From assembly GCA_017308235.1 (NCBI GenBank), contig JAFKFL010000028.1, forward strand, positions 1-64,000: 64,000 nucleotides of DNA. Reading direction: 5' to 3'. Of this stretch, positions 33,971 to 42,901 are shown piece after piece. Each line of letters starts with the position of its first letter. Within the stretch, counting starts at the first letter, position 1. Source of the DNA: Alphaproteobacteria bacterium (lineage in GTDB: Bacteria; Pseudomonadota; Alphaproteobacteria; Reyranellales; Reyranellaceae). The notes below the pieces were generated by a model, which saw only the letters and a list, made by a program, of their open reading frames with translations, ran no database searches and was not told the DNA's origin. The position numbers were made by a program, and so were the translations under genes.

Positions 33971-35059
33971 TCAGGGCACGACCGAGAGCAGCAGGAACGT
34001 GCCGAAAATCCCGAGATGTATCAGGCCGTGCAGCAGCGTCGTGCGGCCGGTGCCGAGGGTGAGCGTGCTGACGAACAGGGTCAGCGACAGCAGCACCATG
34101 CTCTGCTGGGAGAGGCCAAGCGTCAGCTTGCTGCCGAGGAAAAGCGAGAGAGCGGCGACAACCGGAATAGTGAGGCCGATGCTGGCGAGAGCCGAACCCA
34201 ACACGAGGTTGATGCTGTTCTGCAGCCGATTGATCAGGGCGGCGCGCACCGAGGCGATGCCTTCGGGCAGGAGCACGACCGCGGCGATGACGACGCCCAC
34301 CACGGCGCGCGGCATCCCAGCTGCCTGGACGGCCGTGTCCAGCGGATGGGACAGCACTTTGGCCAGCAGCACGACTGAGGCGAGCGAGACCAGCAGCAGG
34401 ACGAGACTTGCGGATGTCACCGCCGTGCTCGGCCGCTCGGCGGGATCGTGCTCATCGTCCGCCGCCTCGAGGAAATAGTCGCGATGTCGGATGGTCTGCA
34501 CGAAGATGAAGGCCCCGTAGAGCACGATGGAGACGATAGCAACGTCGATGAGCTGCGCGACGGAATAGACCGGGCCGGGCACGGCCTCGCTAAAGTTGGG
34601 CAGTACCATCGCCAGCACCGAGAGCGTGCCCAGCACGGCAAGCGCTGCCGAAGCGCCGGGAAGCTGGAAGGATTGCTCGCCATGGCGCTGGCCGCCCAGC
34701 ACCAGGCAGAGGCCGATCACGCCGTTCAGCACGATCATGATCGCCGAGAAAACGGTGTCGCGGGCGACGGCGTCGCTGCCCTCCGCCCCGGACAGCATGA
34801 TCGAGACGATCAGCGCCACTTCGATCGCCGTCACCGCGATTGCCAACACGATCGAGCCGAACGGCTCGCCGAGGCGTGCGGCCAGGACTTCGGCATGGTG
34901 AACGGCGGCGAAGACCGCGCCGCCCAGCAGGAGAGCGGCAATCGCCAGGGCAATGCCGGTGCCGGTATCGAAAAGACCCAGCATGCCCGCCACGACCATG
35001 AGCGCGGCGGCCAGCGGAATGGCGTAGGTCCAGGGCGGATTGCTGATGTGGGAGTGCAT
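33971..35059 (-). CDS. CaCA-family cation/proton antiporter (ChaA-like)
   Basis: 362-residue inner-membrane antiporter with about eleven transmembrane segments and the two inverted CaCA repeats. The alpha motifs are SIVLAIAVTAIEVALIVSIML (first, with the ion-binding Glu) and VVLLPEGIASVRAALINRLQ followed by NLVLGSALASIGLTIP (second). It would export calcium, sodium or potassium in exchange for protons. I start it at the ATG at 35059; the same frame stays open much further upstream but only as antisense to the MscS gene. Confidence 0.88.
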   Translation of the reverse strand: MHSHISNPPWTYAIPLAAALMVVAGMLGLFDTGTGIALAIAALLLGGAVFAAVHHAEVLAARLGEPFGSIVLAIAVTAIEVALIVSIMLSGAEGSDAVARDTVFSAIMIVLNGVIGLCLVLGGQRHGEQSFQLPGASAALAVLGTLSVLAMVLPNFSEAVPGPVYSVAQLIDVAIVSIVLYGAFIFVQTIRHRDYFLEAADDEHDPAERPSTAVTSASLVLLLVSLASVVLLAKVLSHPLDTAVQAAGMPRAVVGVVIAAVVLLPEGIASVRAALINRLQNSINLVLGSALASIGLTIPVVAALSLFLGSKLTLGLSQQSMVLLSLTLFVSTLTLGTGRTTLLHGLIHLGIFGTFLLLSVVP

Positions 35060-35221
35060 ATCGATGTTCCTAGCCGCTGGGAGCGCGTCACTCCAGCGGC
35101 GCATTCTTCGTCGGCCAAAAAGGGTGTGTGAACTGGAGCTGCGTGCCTGTTCCGCGGCAGGCGGCCACTGGCGAAACGGGCGGTTCTGTCCTACCGTTCG
35201 CCGGGGCAGAGGCTGGAGACA

Positions 35222-37210
35222 ATGACGATCCGGAAGTTGGCTGTCATGGCGGGCATTGCGGCTACGGTCGCGGTCGGGCCAGCCGGTGCGGCTTGGGCGC
35301 AAGCCAACAAGGCCTTCGGCGTCAACGGCACGCTCGGAGCCTTCTTGAGCCAGCTGTCGGAAAAGCTCGATCATACGATCCAGCACATTCCCAAGCTCGG
35401 CCGTTACCTGCTCGACTTGCCGCAGCAGTTCGACCTGCGGACGACACTCCTGCTGGTCGGCATCGTCATTGGTGGCCTGGCTGCGGAATTCCTCGCCCGC
35501 CAGCTTTTGCAGCAGGTGCGCCGGCGCATTTTCGTCCGGCATTCGACCGAATCGCCGCTGCGCGCTTTCCTGCATGGCGCCTTGCTCGACGTGCTCGCGC
35601 TGCTGGCGCTGGTCGTCGTGGCGCGCTCCATCGCTGGCCAGGTGGGTGACCCGGGGAGTGTCCAGGGCAAGGTCGCCCAGCAGCTCCTGATCGCGCTGCT
35701 CTATTGGCGCGGGCTCAACTTCGTGTTCCGCACCTGGCTGCATCCTGACACGCCAGAGGGCCGCATCGCGCCGGTCGACGACGCGACTGCTCGCCGCCTT
35801 CTGGTCGGCCTGAACGTCGTCATCCTCCTGCCGATGCTGGCGCGGCACATCGCCCAGTTCCTGGACGTCACCCACGCCGGATCGAACGTCATTTCGACCG
35901 CCGTCGTTCTTTATGTCCCGTTCATCGGCGCGGGCCTGATCTATGCGATCTGGTACTGGCGGCACGACATGGCCGCCTGGCTCACCGCGATGGTGGATGA
36001 GAAAGACCTGTTCCGGGCTTTGAAGCTCGCCATGGCGAAGGAATGGTGGATTGCCGGTATCGCCTTCTACGCAATGTCGGCCTTGGCGGCGATCTATGCC
36101 GCCATCACCGAGCATGCAGCGGCGATGCGCGGGCTGGCCGCCGTCGAGTCGATGCTGATCCTACTGCTGCTGCTGGAGACCCTCGTCCATCGCCGCACGC
36201 GCCATTTGCCAATGGAAGTGCCGACCGTTGGGGAGGTGATAGCGGCATGCCTGCGGCTGGCGGTACGCCTGCTGGTGATCGTTGTCGCCGTGCAGGGAAT
36301 CTTGGTCGATGCGTTTGGCATCATGACGCCCGAGGTATGGGAGCCGCATCGCGACGCGATCAAGCTCGCGGCGATCACGACCTTCGCGGCCTATGTGTTC
36401 TGGCGGTTCCTGAAGTACCGGATGGATCGCTATATCGCCGATAACCCGCTGCCGTCGGCAGGCTTCGGCGGCGATGCCGCCGATGACGGCGATGTTCCTC
36501 CGGCGGCATCGCGGCTGCGCACCATCATGCCCGTCCTGCGGGTGACCGCCGGCATTACCATCCTGATCCTGGGCAGCCTGCTGGTGCTCTCCGAGCTCGG
36601 CATCAACATCACGCCGCTGATCGCCGGCGCCTCGGTGTTGGGCCTCGCGGTCTCGTTCGGCAGCCAGTCCCTGGTGCGTGACATCGTGTCTGGCCTCTTT
36701 TTCCTGGCCGAAGATTCGTTCCGAGTCGGGGAGTACATCGACGCATCCAAGGTCAAGGGCACGGTCGAGGGTTTTTCAATCCGCTCGATCCGGCTGCGTC
36801 ATCAGAACGGCCAGCTTCACATCGTGCCGTTCGGCCAGCTTCTCCACGTCACCAACTTCAGCCGAGACTGGACGACGGTGAAGTTCAACCTTGCTTTCGC
36901 CATCAACACGGACGTCGAGTTGATGCGCAAGACGGTGAAGAAGATCGGGCTCGAAATGATGAGCGAGCCGCAGTTCCAGAAGGAGCTGCTTCAGCCGCTG
37001 AAGATGCAGGGCATCGTCGACATCAAGGATGCTTCGTTGATCGTGCGCTTCAAGTTCACGGCCAGGCCGAAGAATCCCAGCATGATCCAGCGCACGGCCA
37101 TACGGCGCATGTTCGAGTCCCTACCCAAACTCGGCATCGAGTTCGCGCGGCCGCCCTACGCTTCCATGGGCTTCGGCATGCTGGATCCTGCTGCTCGCGC
37201 CGCCCAGTAA
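35222..37210 (+). CDS. Large MscS-family mechanosensitive channel with signal peptide
   Basis: 662 residues. A Sec signal peptide (ending AAWAQA, about residue 27) precedes a periplasmic helical region, then about ten transmembrane segments, then the MscS pore and cytoplasmic domain (about 450-640): ITPLIAGASVLGLAVSFGSQSLVRDIVSGLFFLAEDSFRVGEYI is the TM3 pore helix and beta-domain entry, and VPFGQLLHVTNFSRDW lies in the beta domain. This is the larger, multi-helix MscS layout. It likely relieves osmotic downshock. It is divergent from the antiporter across 162 bases and is followed 17 bases later by the aldo/keto reductase. Confidence 0.88.
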   Translation: MTIRKLAVMAGIAATVAVGPAGAAWAQANKAFGVNGTLGAFLSQLSEKLDHTIQHIPKLGRYLLDLPQQFDLRTTLLLVGIVIGGLAAEFLARQLLQQVRRRIFVRHSTESPLRAFLHGALLDVLALLALVVVARSIAGQVGDPGSVQGKVAQQLLIALLYWRGLNFVFRTWLHPDTPEGRIAPVDDATARRLLVGLNVVILLPMLARHIAQFLDVTHAGSNVISTAVVLYVPFIGAGLIYAIWYWRHDMAAWLTAMVDEKDLFRALKLAMAKEWWIAGIAFYAMSALAAIYAAITEHAAAMRGLAAVESMLILLLLLETLVHRRTRHLPMEVPTVGEVIAACLRLAVRLLVIVVAVQGILVDAFGIMTPEVWEPHRDAIKLAAITTFAAYVFWRFLKYRMDRYIADNPLPSAGFGGDAADDGDVPPAASRLRTIMPVLRVTAGITILILGSLLVLSELGINITPLIAGASVLGLAVSFGSQSLVRDIVSGLFFLAEDSFRVGEYIDASKVKGTVEGFSIRSIRLRHQNGQLHIVPFGQLLHVTNFSRDWTTVKFNLAFAINTDVELMRKTVKKIGLEMMSEPQFQKELLQPLKMQGIVDIKDASLIVRFKFTARPKNPSMIQRTAIRRMFESLPKLGIEFARPPYASMGFGMLDPAARAAQ

Positions 37211-37227
37211 CGTTAAAGGAGGACATC

Positions 37228-38184
37228 ATGGAAAAACGAAAGCTCGGCAAGTCGGGCATCGAAATCGCGCCCATTGCGTTTGGCGGCAACGTGTTCGGCT
37301 GGACGGCCGACGAGGTGACATCGCATAGGCTGCTCGACGCCTTCGTCGATGGGGGCTTTTCCTTTGTCGATACCGCCGACGTCTATTCGCGCTGGGCGCC
37401 GGGCAACAAGGGCGGCGAGTCGGAGACGGTGATCGGGAACTGGCTCAAAAAGGACAAGAGCAAGCGGAACAAGGTGGTGATCGCCACCAAGTGCGGCATG
37501 GACATGCCAAACGTCGGCCAAGGCCTGTCGCGCGCCCATATCGTGAAGTCGGTCGATGCCTCGCTGAAGCGGCTCAATACCGACCGCATCGATCTCTTCC
37601 AATCGCACCGCGACGACAAGGATACGCCGCAGGAGGAGACGCTCTCGACCTACGCCGAGCTGGTCAAGGCCGGCAAGATCCGTGCGATCGGTGCCTCCAA
37701 CTTCGAGGCGCCACGGCTCGCCGAAGCCGCGAAGATTGCCAAGGAGAAGGGGCTGCCCCATTACGAGAGCCTGCAGCCGCATTACAATCTGATGGAGCGA
37801 GGCCTGTTCGAGGGTGCGCTCGAGAATGAATGCCTGAAGCAGGGCATCGGTGTGATCCCTTACTATTCGCTCGCCAGCGGGTTCCTGTCCGGCAAGTACA
37901 GGTCCGACGCCGATCTCGGCAAGAGCAAGCGTGGCGCGGGCGTCCAGAAGTACCTGAACGACAAGGGCCATGCCGTCCTGAAGGCGCTCGACGACGCAGC
38001 AAAAAAGCACAATGCCAACAACACGCAGGTGGCGCTCGCCTGGCTGATACAGCGCAAGTCGATCACCGCACCGATCGTGAGCGCGACCAGCGTCGAGCAG
38101 CTCAAGGACCTGATCGCCGCACCCCGCATCACGCTCGACGCCCAGTCGATCGCGGCCATCGACAAGGCAAGCGCCCCGGGCTGA
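37228..38184 (+). CDS. Aldo/keto reductase
   Basis: 318-residue NADPH-dependent (beta/alpha)8 barrel reductase. The catalytic tetrad is D48, Y53 (DTADVYSRW), K88 (IATKCG) and H127 (QSHRDD). The general features MEKRKLGKSGIEIAPIAFGGNVFGW and YYSLASGFLSGKY place it with the YghZ/IolS-like branch. A good AAGGAGG ribosome site precedes the ATG. It may be co-transcribed with the MscS gene and the persulfide dioxygenase-rhodanese gene downstream. It reduces an unknown aldehyde or ketone. Confidence 0.9.
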   Translation: MEKRKLGKSGIEIAPIAFGGNVFGWTADEVTSHRLLDAFVDGGFSFVDTADVYSRWAPGNKGGESETVIGNWLKKDKSKRNKVVIATKCGMDMPNVGQGLSRAHIVKSVDASLKRLNTDRIDLFQSHRDDKDTPQEETLSTYAELVKAGKIRAIGASNFEAPRLAEAAKIAKEKGLPHYESLQPHYNLMERGLFEGALENECLKQGIGVIPYYSLASGFLSGKYRSDADLGKSKRGAGVQKYLNDKGHAVLKALDDAAKKHNANNTQVALAWLIQRKSITAPIVSATSVEQLKDLIAAPRITLDAQSIAAIDKASAPG

Positions 38185-38217
38185 CCGGGGCGAGGTGGGA
38201 AAAGGGAAGGGGAACCA

Positions 38218-39291
38218 ATGCTCGTCTTTCGTCAGCTCTTCGATCCAACGTCGTCGACCTATACCTACCTCTTGGGCGACCGTGTGAGCGGCGAGGCGGT
38301 GCTGATCGATCCGGTCTTCGAACAGGTGAGGCGCGATGCGGCGTTGATCGCCGAACTCGGCCTCACGCTTGGCTGGACTCTCGAGACCCACGTCCATGCC
38401 GACCATGTGACCGGCGCCTGGCTGCTGAAGAACCGGCTGGGCAGCCAGATCGCGGTCGCGACGGCGGCAGGCGCCATCGGTGCCGACCGCCTTCTGCAGG
38501 ATGGTGACCATGTGAAGTTCGGCAAGCGGTCGTTGGAGGTGCGGGCGACGCCCGGCCATACCAACGGCTGCGTCACCTATGTCCTCGACGATGAGAGCAT
38601 GGCTTTCACCGGCGACTGCGTGCTGATCCGCGGTTCGGGCCGCACCGACTTCCAGCAAGGCGATGCGCGGGCGCTCTATCGTTCCGTGCGCTCCCGCATC
38701 TTTTCATTGCCCGAGGTCTGCCTGCTCTATCCGGCACACGACTATCGCGGCCTCACGGTCACCAGCGTGGCGGAGGAGAAGAAGCACAATCCGCGGCTCG
38801 GCGGCGAAGTCGGCGAGGCCGACTATGTCGGCTACATGAAGAACCTCGATCTGCCGCATCCCAAGAAGATCGACGAGGCGGTGCCGGCCAATCTGCGCTG
38901 CGGCCAGCCGGGCAACGAGGCGTCGTTTGCGGCCGATCCGGGCTGGGCGCCGCTGCGATTCACCTTCAGCGGTGTGTGGGAGGTCGAGCCGCATTGGCTC
39001 GAGGAGAACCTCAGCGCCGTCCGTGTCCTCGATGTGCGTGAGCCCGATGAATTCACCGGACCATTGGGTCATATCCGTGGCGCGACGCTCGTGCCGTTGG
39101 GCGAGCTCGCCGCCCGCGCCAAGGAGCTGCCCAAGGACAGGCCGATCGTCGCGGTGTGCCGCGCGGGCAGCCGCTCGGCCCATGCCACGGCCATCTTGCA
39201 GAAGGCGGGCTTCACCGATGTCGCCAATCTTCCCGGCGGCATGCTGCGCTGGCGCGGCGAGGGCCGCGGCGTGGAGGGCGGCGCGATCTGA
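38218..39291 (+). CDS. Persulfide dioxygenase (ETHE1-like) fused to rhodanese
   Basis: 357-residue fusion for sulfide/persulfide oxidation. The N-terminal metallo-beta-lactamase-fold part (residues 1-240) has H58, H60, D62, H63 (THVHADHVTG), H114 (TPGHTNG), D133 (FTGDC) and H174 (YPAHDY), and the ETHE1 marker GSGRTDFQQG. The C-terminal rhodanese domain (about 250-350) carries the active-site C314 in CRAGSRSA. The first domain oxidises glutathione persulfide to sulfite; the second moves sulfane sulfur to or from glutathione or thiosulfate. The natural fusion channels the intermediate. Confidence 0.93.
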   Translation: MLVFRQLFDPTSSTYTYLLGDRVSGEAVLIDPVFEQVRRDAALIAELGLTLGWTLETHVHADHVTGAWLLKNRLGSQIAVATAAGAIGADRLLQDGDHVKFGKRSLEVRATPGHTNGCVTYVLDDESMAFTGDCVLIRGSGRTDFQQGDARALYRSVRSRIFSLPEVCLLYPAHDYRGLTVTSVAEEKKHNPRLGGEVGEADYVGYMKNLDLPHPKKIDEAVPANLRCGQPGNEASFAADPGWAPLRFTFSGVWEVEPHWLEENLSAVRVLDVREPDEFTGPLGHIRGATLVPLGELAARAKELPKDRPIVAVCRAGSRSAHATAILQKAGFTDVANLPGGMLRWRGEGRGVEGGAI

Positions 39292-39309
39292 AGCCGTTGT
39301 TCGCCGGCC

Positions 39310-40886
39310 CTATTCCTTCTCGATATTCCAGAAGACCGGGATCGGGCTGGTGACGACCCCGTTGAGGCCGCGTGTAGCGGAGGGCAGCGTATATTGACCG
39401 AGCGGCACATGTGTGCCGACCTCGATCGCTCGCGTTTGAAGCTCGGCCGCAGTCTTTTGCCGTGCCGGCAGGTCGGGCGCGAGGGCAAAGGCGTCACGCA
39501 ACTTCTCGACCTCGGTATCGCACGGCCAGCCGAAGGCGGCCTTGTCGCATGACGCGTTGACCATGGTGTTGGCGAGCGGGTTCATCATGTCGGTCGACAG
39601 CCAGGCCGTCATGAAGCCGCTCCAGCCGCCATCGGTCGGCGCTGTCTTGCGCAGGCGGCGCGACACGATTGCCTGGAAGTCGAGCGGCACAATCTCCACC
39701 TTAAAGCCGCCCTTTTCCAGCAGCGACCGGGCGATCGGTCCGGCATTGGTGAGCACATAGATGTCGGTCGTATGCAGCAGCACGACCGGGCGCCGTCATA
39801 GCCCGCCTCCTTCAGCAGGGCCTTCGACTTCGAGAAGTTCGACTCGAGCAGGCCGGACATTCCGGCATCGGTCTCCAACGGCGTGCCGCAAACGAACATC
39901 GCCTTGCAGAGGCGGTAGTAGGCCGGATCGCCGACGACGCCTTCGAGGAAATCCTTCGGGTTCAGGGCATACAGGGCGGCGCGGCGGATCTTCGGGTTGT
40001 CGAATGGAGGCTGCAGCCAGTTCCAGCGGAATACATACTGCGCACCGATGGTGTTGTAGACCTTCACTGCAACATTTCGGTCGGCCTTGAGAAGCGGCAG
40101 CAGGTCGTGTGGCGGCGCCTCGATATAGTCGATCTCGCCGGCAAGCAGTGCGTTGACCGCCGTCATGTGATCGGGGATCGCGAGCCATTCGACACGGTCG
40201 ACCTTGGCGATCTTGCCGCCGGCCAGGCCTGAGGGTGGCTCGGCGCGCGGGACGTAGTCGGGATTACGCACATAGACGATTTTCTCGCCGGGCTTCCACT
40301 CGTCCTTCTTGAAGATGAACGGACCCGATCCGACGATCTCCTTGATCTGCGTGCCGGGGTCGGTCTCGGCGATCCGCTTGGGCATCATGAACGGCACCGA
40401 GGAGCCGGGCTTGGCAAGCGAGTCGAGGACGAGGCCGTAGGGCTCTTTCAAGATCAGGCGGAAGGTCTTGTCGTCGAGAACCTCCATCCGGTCGACGAAG
40501 CTCATCAGCTTCTGGCCCATGAAGTCTTTGGCGCCCCAGCGCTTGAGCGAGGCGATGCAGTCGGCGCTGGTGACGGGTTGGCCGTCATGCCACTTGAGCT
40601 TGTCGCGCAGGGTGAAGGTGTAGATCAGGCGATCGGGACTGAGCTCCCAGCGGTCCACCATCTGCGGCTGCACCTGCAGCTTTTCGTCCATCGCAAACAG
40701 CGTGTCCCAGACCATATAGCCGTGGTTGCGCACAATATTCGCAGTGGTCCAGATCGGATCGAGGATCTTGATGTCGGAATGCATCACCGCGCGCAGCGTC
40801 TTGGCGTTGGCTGGACCGGCAATGCAGGCAAGCACGGCGACAAACGTCGCCGCGAGCAGGGTACGCAAACGCACCATCCGGATCAC
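39310..40886 (-). pseudogene. Peptide/opine-type ABC substrate-binding protein, interrupted by a one-base frameshift
   Basis: Family 5 extracellular solute-binding protein (about 525 residues when joined). Frame 1 covers 40886 down to about 39790 (signal peptide MVRLRTLLAATFVAVLACIAGPANA; HSDIKILDPIWTTANIVRNHGYMVWDTLF; EAGYDGA...). Frame 2 resumes at about 39790 with VVLLHTTDIYVLTNAGPIARSLLEKGG and runs to 39310. The shift falls in a GGG run at 39788-39790 (CCC on the coding strand), where one more C restores GAPVVLLHTTD. It is either a real inactivating indel or a sequencing error. Its ATG overlaps the IPNS-like stop by 4 bases. No permease genes are adjacent. Confidence 0.85.
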
Positions 40887-41965
40887 CAGCGGCCCGAGGC
40901 CCGTGCGCCGGGCGCGATCTCGGCCATGCTCGGCGCCTTGGTTCGTTCAAGGTGTTCGTAGCGCTGTGCTGCGAACCAGAGAGCGTAGTCGCCGAACTTG
41001 ATCGGCGGATACTTCGACGGCTGGTCGACTGATCGGCAGCTCGGCAGGCATTCGATCATCGTGTCGTGATCGGGATCGAAGAAGAAAGGGATGGCGTAGC
41101 GGAGCTGGCCCGACACGTTGCGTACGCGGTGTGGCGTCGACAGGAAGCGTTCGTTGGTCCAGCGATGCAGGATGTCGCCGCCATTCACCACGAACGCCCC
41201 CTCTACATGGGGCGCGTCCATCCAGCGGCCGTCGGGCAGCAGGATCGACAGGCCCTGGACCTTGTTGGGCGGGAGCAGCGTCATGAAGCCCGAATCGGTG
41301 TGTGGGACCAGGCTCGCGACCGACTCGTCGGCGCCGTCGATCATTGGATAGCGCGACATGCGCAGGATCAAATGAGGCTTGGCGAAGCAGGCGTCGAGGA
41401 AGGTATCGGGCAGGTCGAGAGCGAGCGCATAGAGCCGCACCAGCTTGCGGCACAACGTTTCGAGCGTGTTCATGTAAGCAAGCGTGGTCTCGCGAAAGCC
41501 CGGCAGGTCGGCAGGCCATTTGTTCATCGCATGGAAACGGCGCTGCGAGACGACGTCGGGATCGTCCGTCGCGCGCTCGCGGCGCAGGAAATAGGCCTCG
41601 TTCTGGCTTGGCTTCTTGCCCTGCGCGGCGGCATTGGGAGGCGCCTTCTGCGCAATCGGCATGTAACCGATGTTGTGCTCATCGACCTTGACGGCAAGCT
41701 TGGCCTCGAGCGGCTGGGCATGGAAGCGCGCCGCCGCTTCATAGGTCGAGTCGATCAATGATGCGGGCACGCCATGGCCGGCCAGGTAGTAGAAACCGAC
41801 ATGCTCGAAAGCAAAACGGAGCTGGGCGGCGGCGCGTTCGGCAGCGCCCGGGACGCCGGCGAGGTAGTCCGCAACATCAATCAGCGGGATCTCGCCGCCG
41901 ATCATGGTCGACGCCACTTCAGGCGAAGCGGGAGAGATCGAAGGTGTTGGTGCTGCCGTCTGCAT
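40883..41965 (-). CDS. Isopenicillin N synthase-like Fe(II) dioxygenase (copy 3)
   Basis: 360-residue iron oxygenase related to the pair at 30197-32163 but more distant: IPLIDVADYLAGVPGAAER, H222, D224 (PHTDSGFM), H279 (TPHRVRNVSG), R289-Y-A291 (LRYAIPFFFDPDHD). It carries an N-terminal extension of about 20 residues rich in Ala, Pro and Ser and an insert (KAPPNAAAQGKKPSQ). It is transcribed ahead of the binding-protein gene and divergent from an IclR regulator, so a catabolic, substrate-induced role is likely. Confidence 0.87.
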   Translation of the reverse strand: MQTAAPTPSISPASPEVASTMIGGEIPLIDVADYLAGVPGAAERAAAQLRFAFEHVGFYYLAGHGVPASLIDSTYEAAARFHAQPLEAKLAVKVDEHNIGYMPIAQKAPPNAAAQGKKPSQNEAYFLRRERATDDPDVVSQRRFHAMNKWPADLPGFRETTLAYMNTLETLCRKLVRLYALALDLPDTFLDACFAKPHLILRMSRYPMIDGADESVASLVPHTDSGFMTLLPPNKVQGLSILLPDGRWMDAPHVEGAFVVNGGDILHRWTNERFLSTPHRVRNVSGQLRYAIPFFFDPDHDTMIECLPSCRSVDQPSKYPPIKFGDYALWFAAQRYEHLERTKAPSMAEIAPGARASGRW

Positions 41966-42036
41966 CTTTTACTCCCTGGTCAGGTGGTTCCGGTCGGCGT
42001 TTCACGCCCTAAACGAGATTTGCCGCCCTGCACGGC

Positions 42037-42061
42037 CGGAACAGGGTATTGCAGAGTTCCG
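42037..42061. promoter_or_regulatory. Inverted repeat in IclR/IPNS-like divergent promoter
   Basis: CGGAAC-N13-GTTCCG in the 143-base gap between the IPNS-like gene and the IclR gene, 47 bases upstream of the regulator's start. It is a candidate IclR operator; the long spacer makes this tentative. Confidence 0.35.
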
Positions 42062-42108
42062 CTATTTCGAAGAGAGTTCTGGTCAACAGAACGCCAGAAA
42101 GCGGGACG

Positions 42109-42876
42109 ATGAATGACCAATCGCTGACCTCGGTCGGCCGCGCGCTGGCCGTGCTCGATGCCTTCCGCGCCGGCGACCAGTTGCTGTCGCTGGCCGAACT
42201 CGCGGCGCGCACCGGTTTCTACAAGAGCACCATCCTGCGGCTCGCTCAGTCGCTGCAGCGCGCGAACTACCTGGTGCGCCTGGAGGGCGGCGGCTACCAA
42301 CTTGGCGCGGCGCTGATCAGGCTCGGCGAGATCTGCAAGCGCGCGACACGGATCGACGACCATGTCCAGCCGGTGCTGCAGCGACTGGTCGAAGCGACGG
42401 GCGAGAGTGCGACGCTCTATGTGCGCAGGGGTGATCAGCGCTTCTGCCTGCGGCGCGTCGATTCGCGACGCACCTTGCGGGACCACATTCGAGAAGGCGA
42501 CCTGCTGCCGCTTACCATCGGTGCGCCGGGCAGGGTCTTCATGTATTTCGATACTGGCGTGGTCGCCGGAGCCACCCGTGGCGAGGTCCCCGTCGAGTTC
42601 CGTACCGACCCGTCTCTGCCGATGCCGATCGTTACCCGCGGCGAGTACGAGCCCGAGCTCGCCTCGATCGCCTGCGGTGTCTTTGGACCTCAGGACGAGC
42701 TGCTCGGTGTCATCTGTCTGACCGGACTCGGCATCCGCTTCCAGCGTAAGGCGGCGCAGGAAATGGGCACGACGCTGCTCGAGGCCTGCCGGCGTCTCAC
42801 CGGGGTGCTGGGTGGTGGCCTGCACCACTATGCCCCGCGCAAGACCGTTCGAACGCGCATGCCGGTACGGCGCTGA
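42109..42876 (+). CDS. IclR-family transcriptional regulator
   Basis: 255 residues from the ATG at 42109. The winged HTH is SVGRALAVLDAFRAGDQLLSLAELAARTGFYKSTILRLAQSL (residues about 8-50); the GAF-like effector domain follows (VQPVLQRLVEATGESATLYVRRGDQRFCLRRVDS... LLGVICLTGL). Upstream in-frame codons to 42049 lack similarity. It faces the IPNS-like/binding-protein pair and most likely controls it, sensing the aromatic or aliphatic acid substrate. Confidence 0.88.
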   Translation: MNDQSLTSVGRALAVLDAFRAGDQLLSLAELAARTGFYKSTILRLAQSLQRANYLVRLEGGGYQLGAALIRLGEICKRATRIDDHVQPVLQRLVEATGESATLYVRRGDQRFCLRRVDSRRTLRDHIREGDLLPLTIGAPGRVFMYFDTGVVAGATRGEVPVEFRTDPSLPMPIVTRGEYEPELASIACGVFGPQDELLGVICLTGLGIRFQRKAAQEMGTTLLEACRRLTGVLGGGLHHYAPRKTVRTRMPVRR

Positions 42877-42901
42877 CGGTGTGGGGCAGGCAGGGCTTTC
42901 G

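Noticed and set aside
35060..36115. Open frame extending the CaCA antiporter gene upstream to 714 codons
   Set aside because: The extra 352 codons are antisense to the signal peptide and membrane part of the MscS gene and are rich in Arg/Gln/His like other shadow frames; the antiporter has a natural start at 35059.
38173..38191. GCCCCGG/CCGGGGC hairpin at the end of the aldo/keto reductase gene as a terminator
   Set aside because: It spans the stop codon and is followed by GAGGTGGGAAAAGG rather than a T-run; the next gene is only 33 bases away in the same direction.
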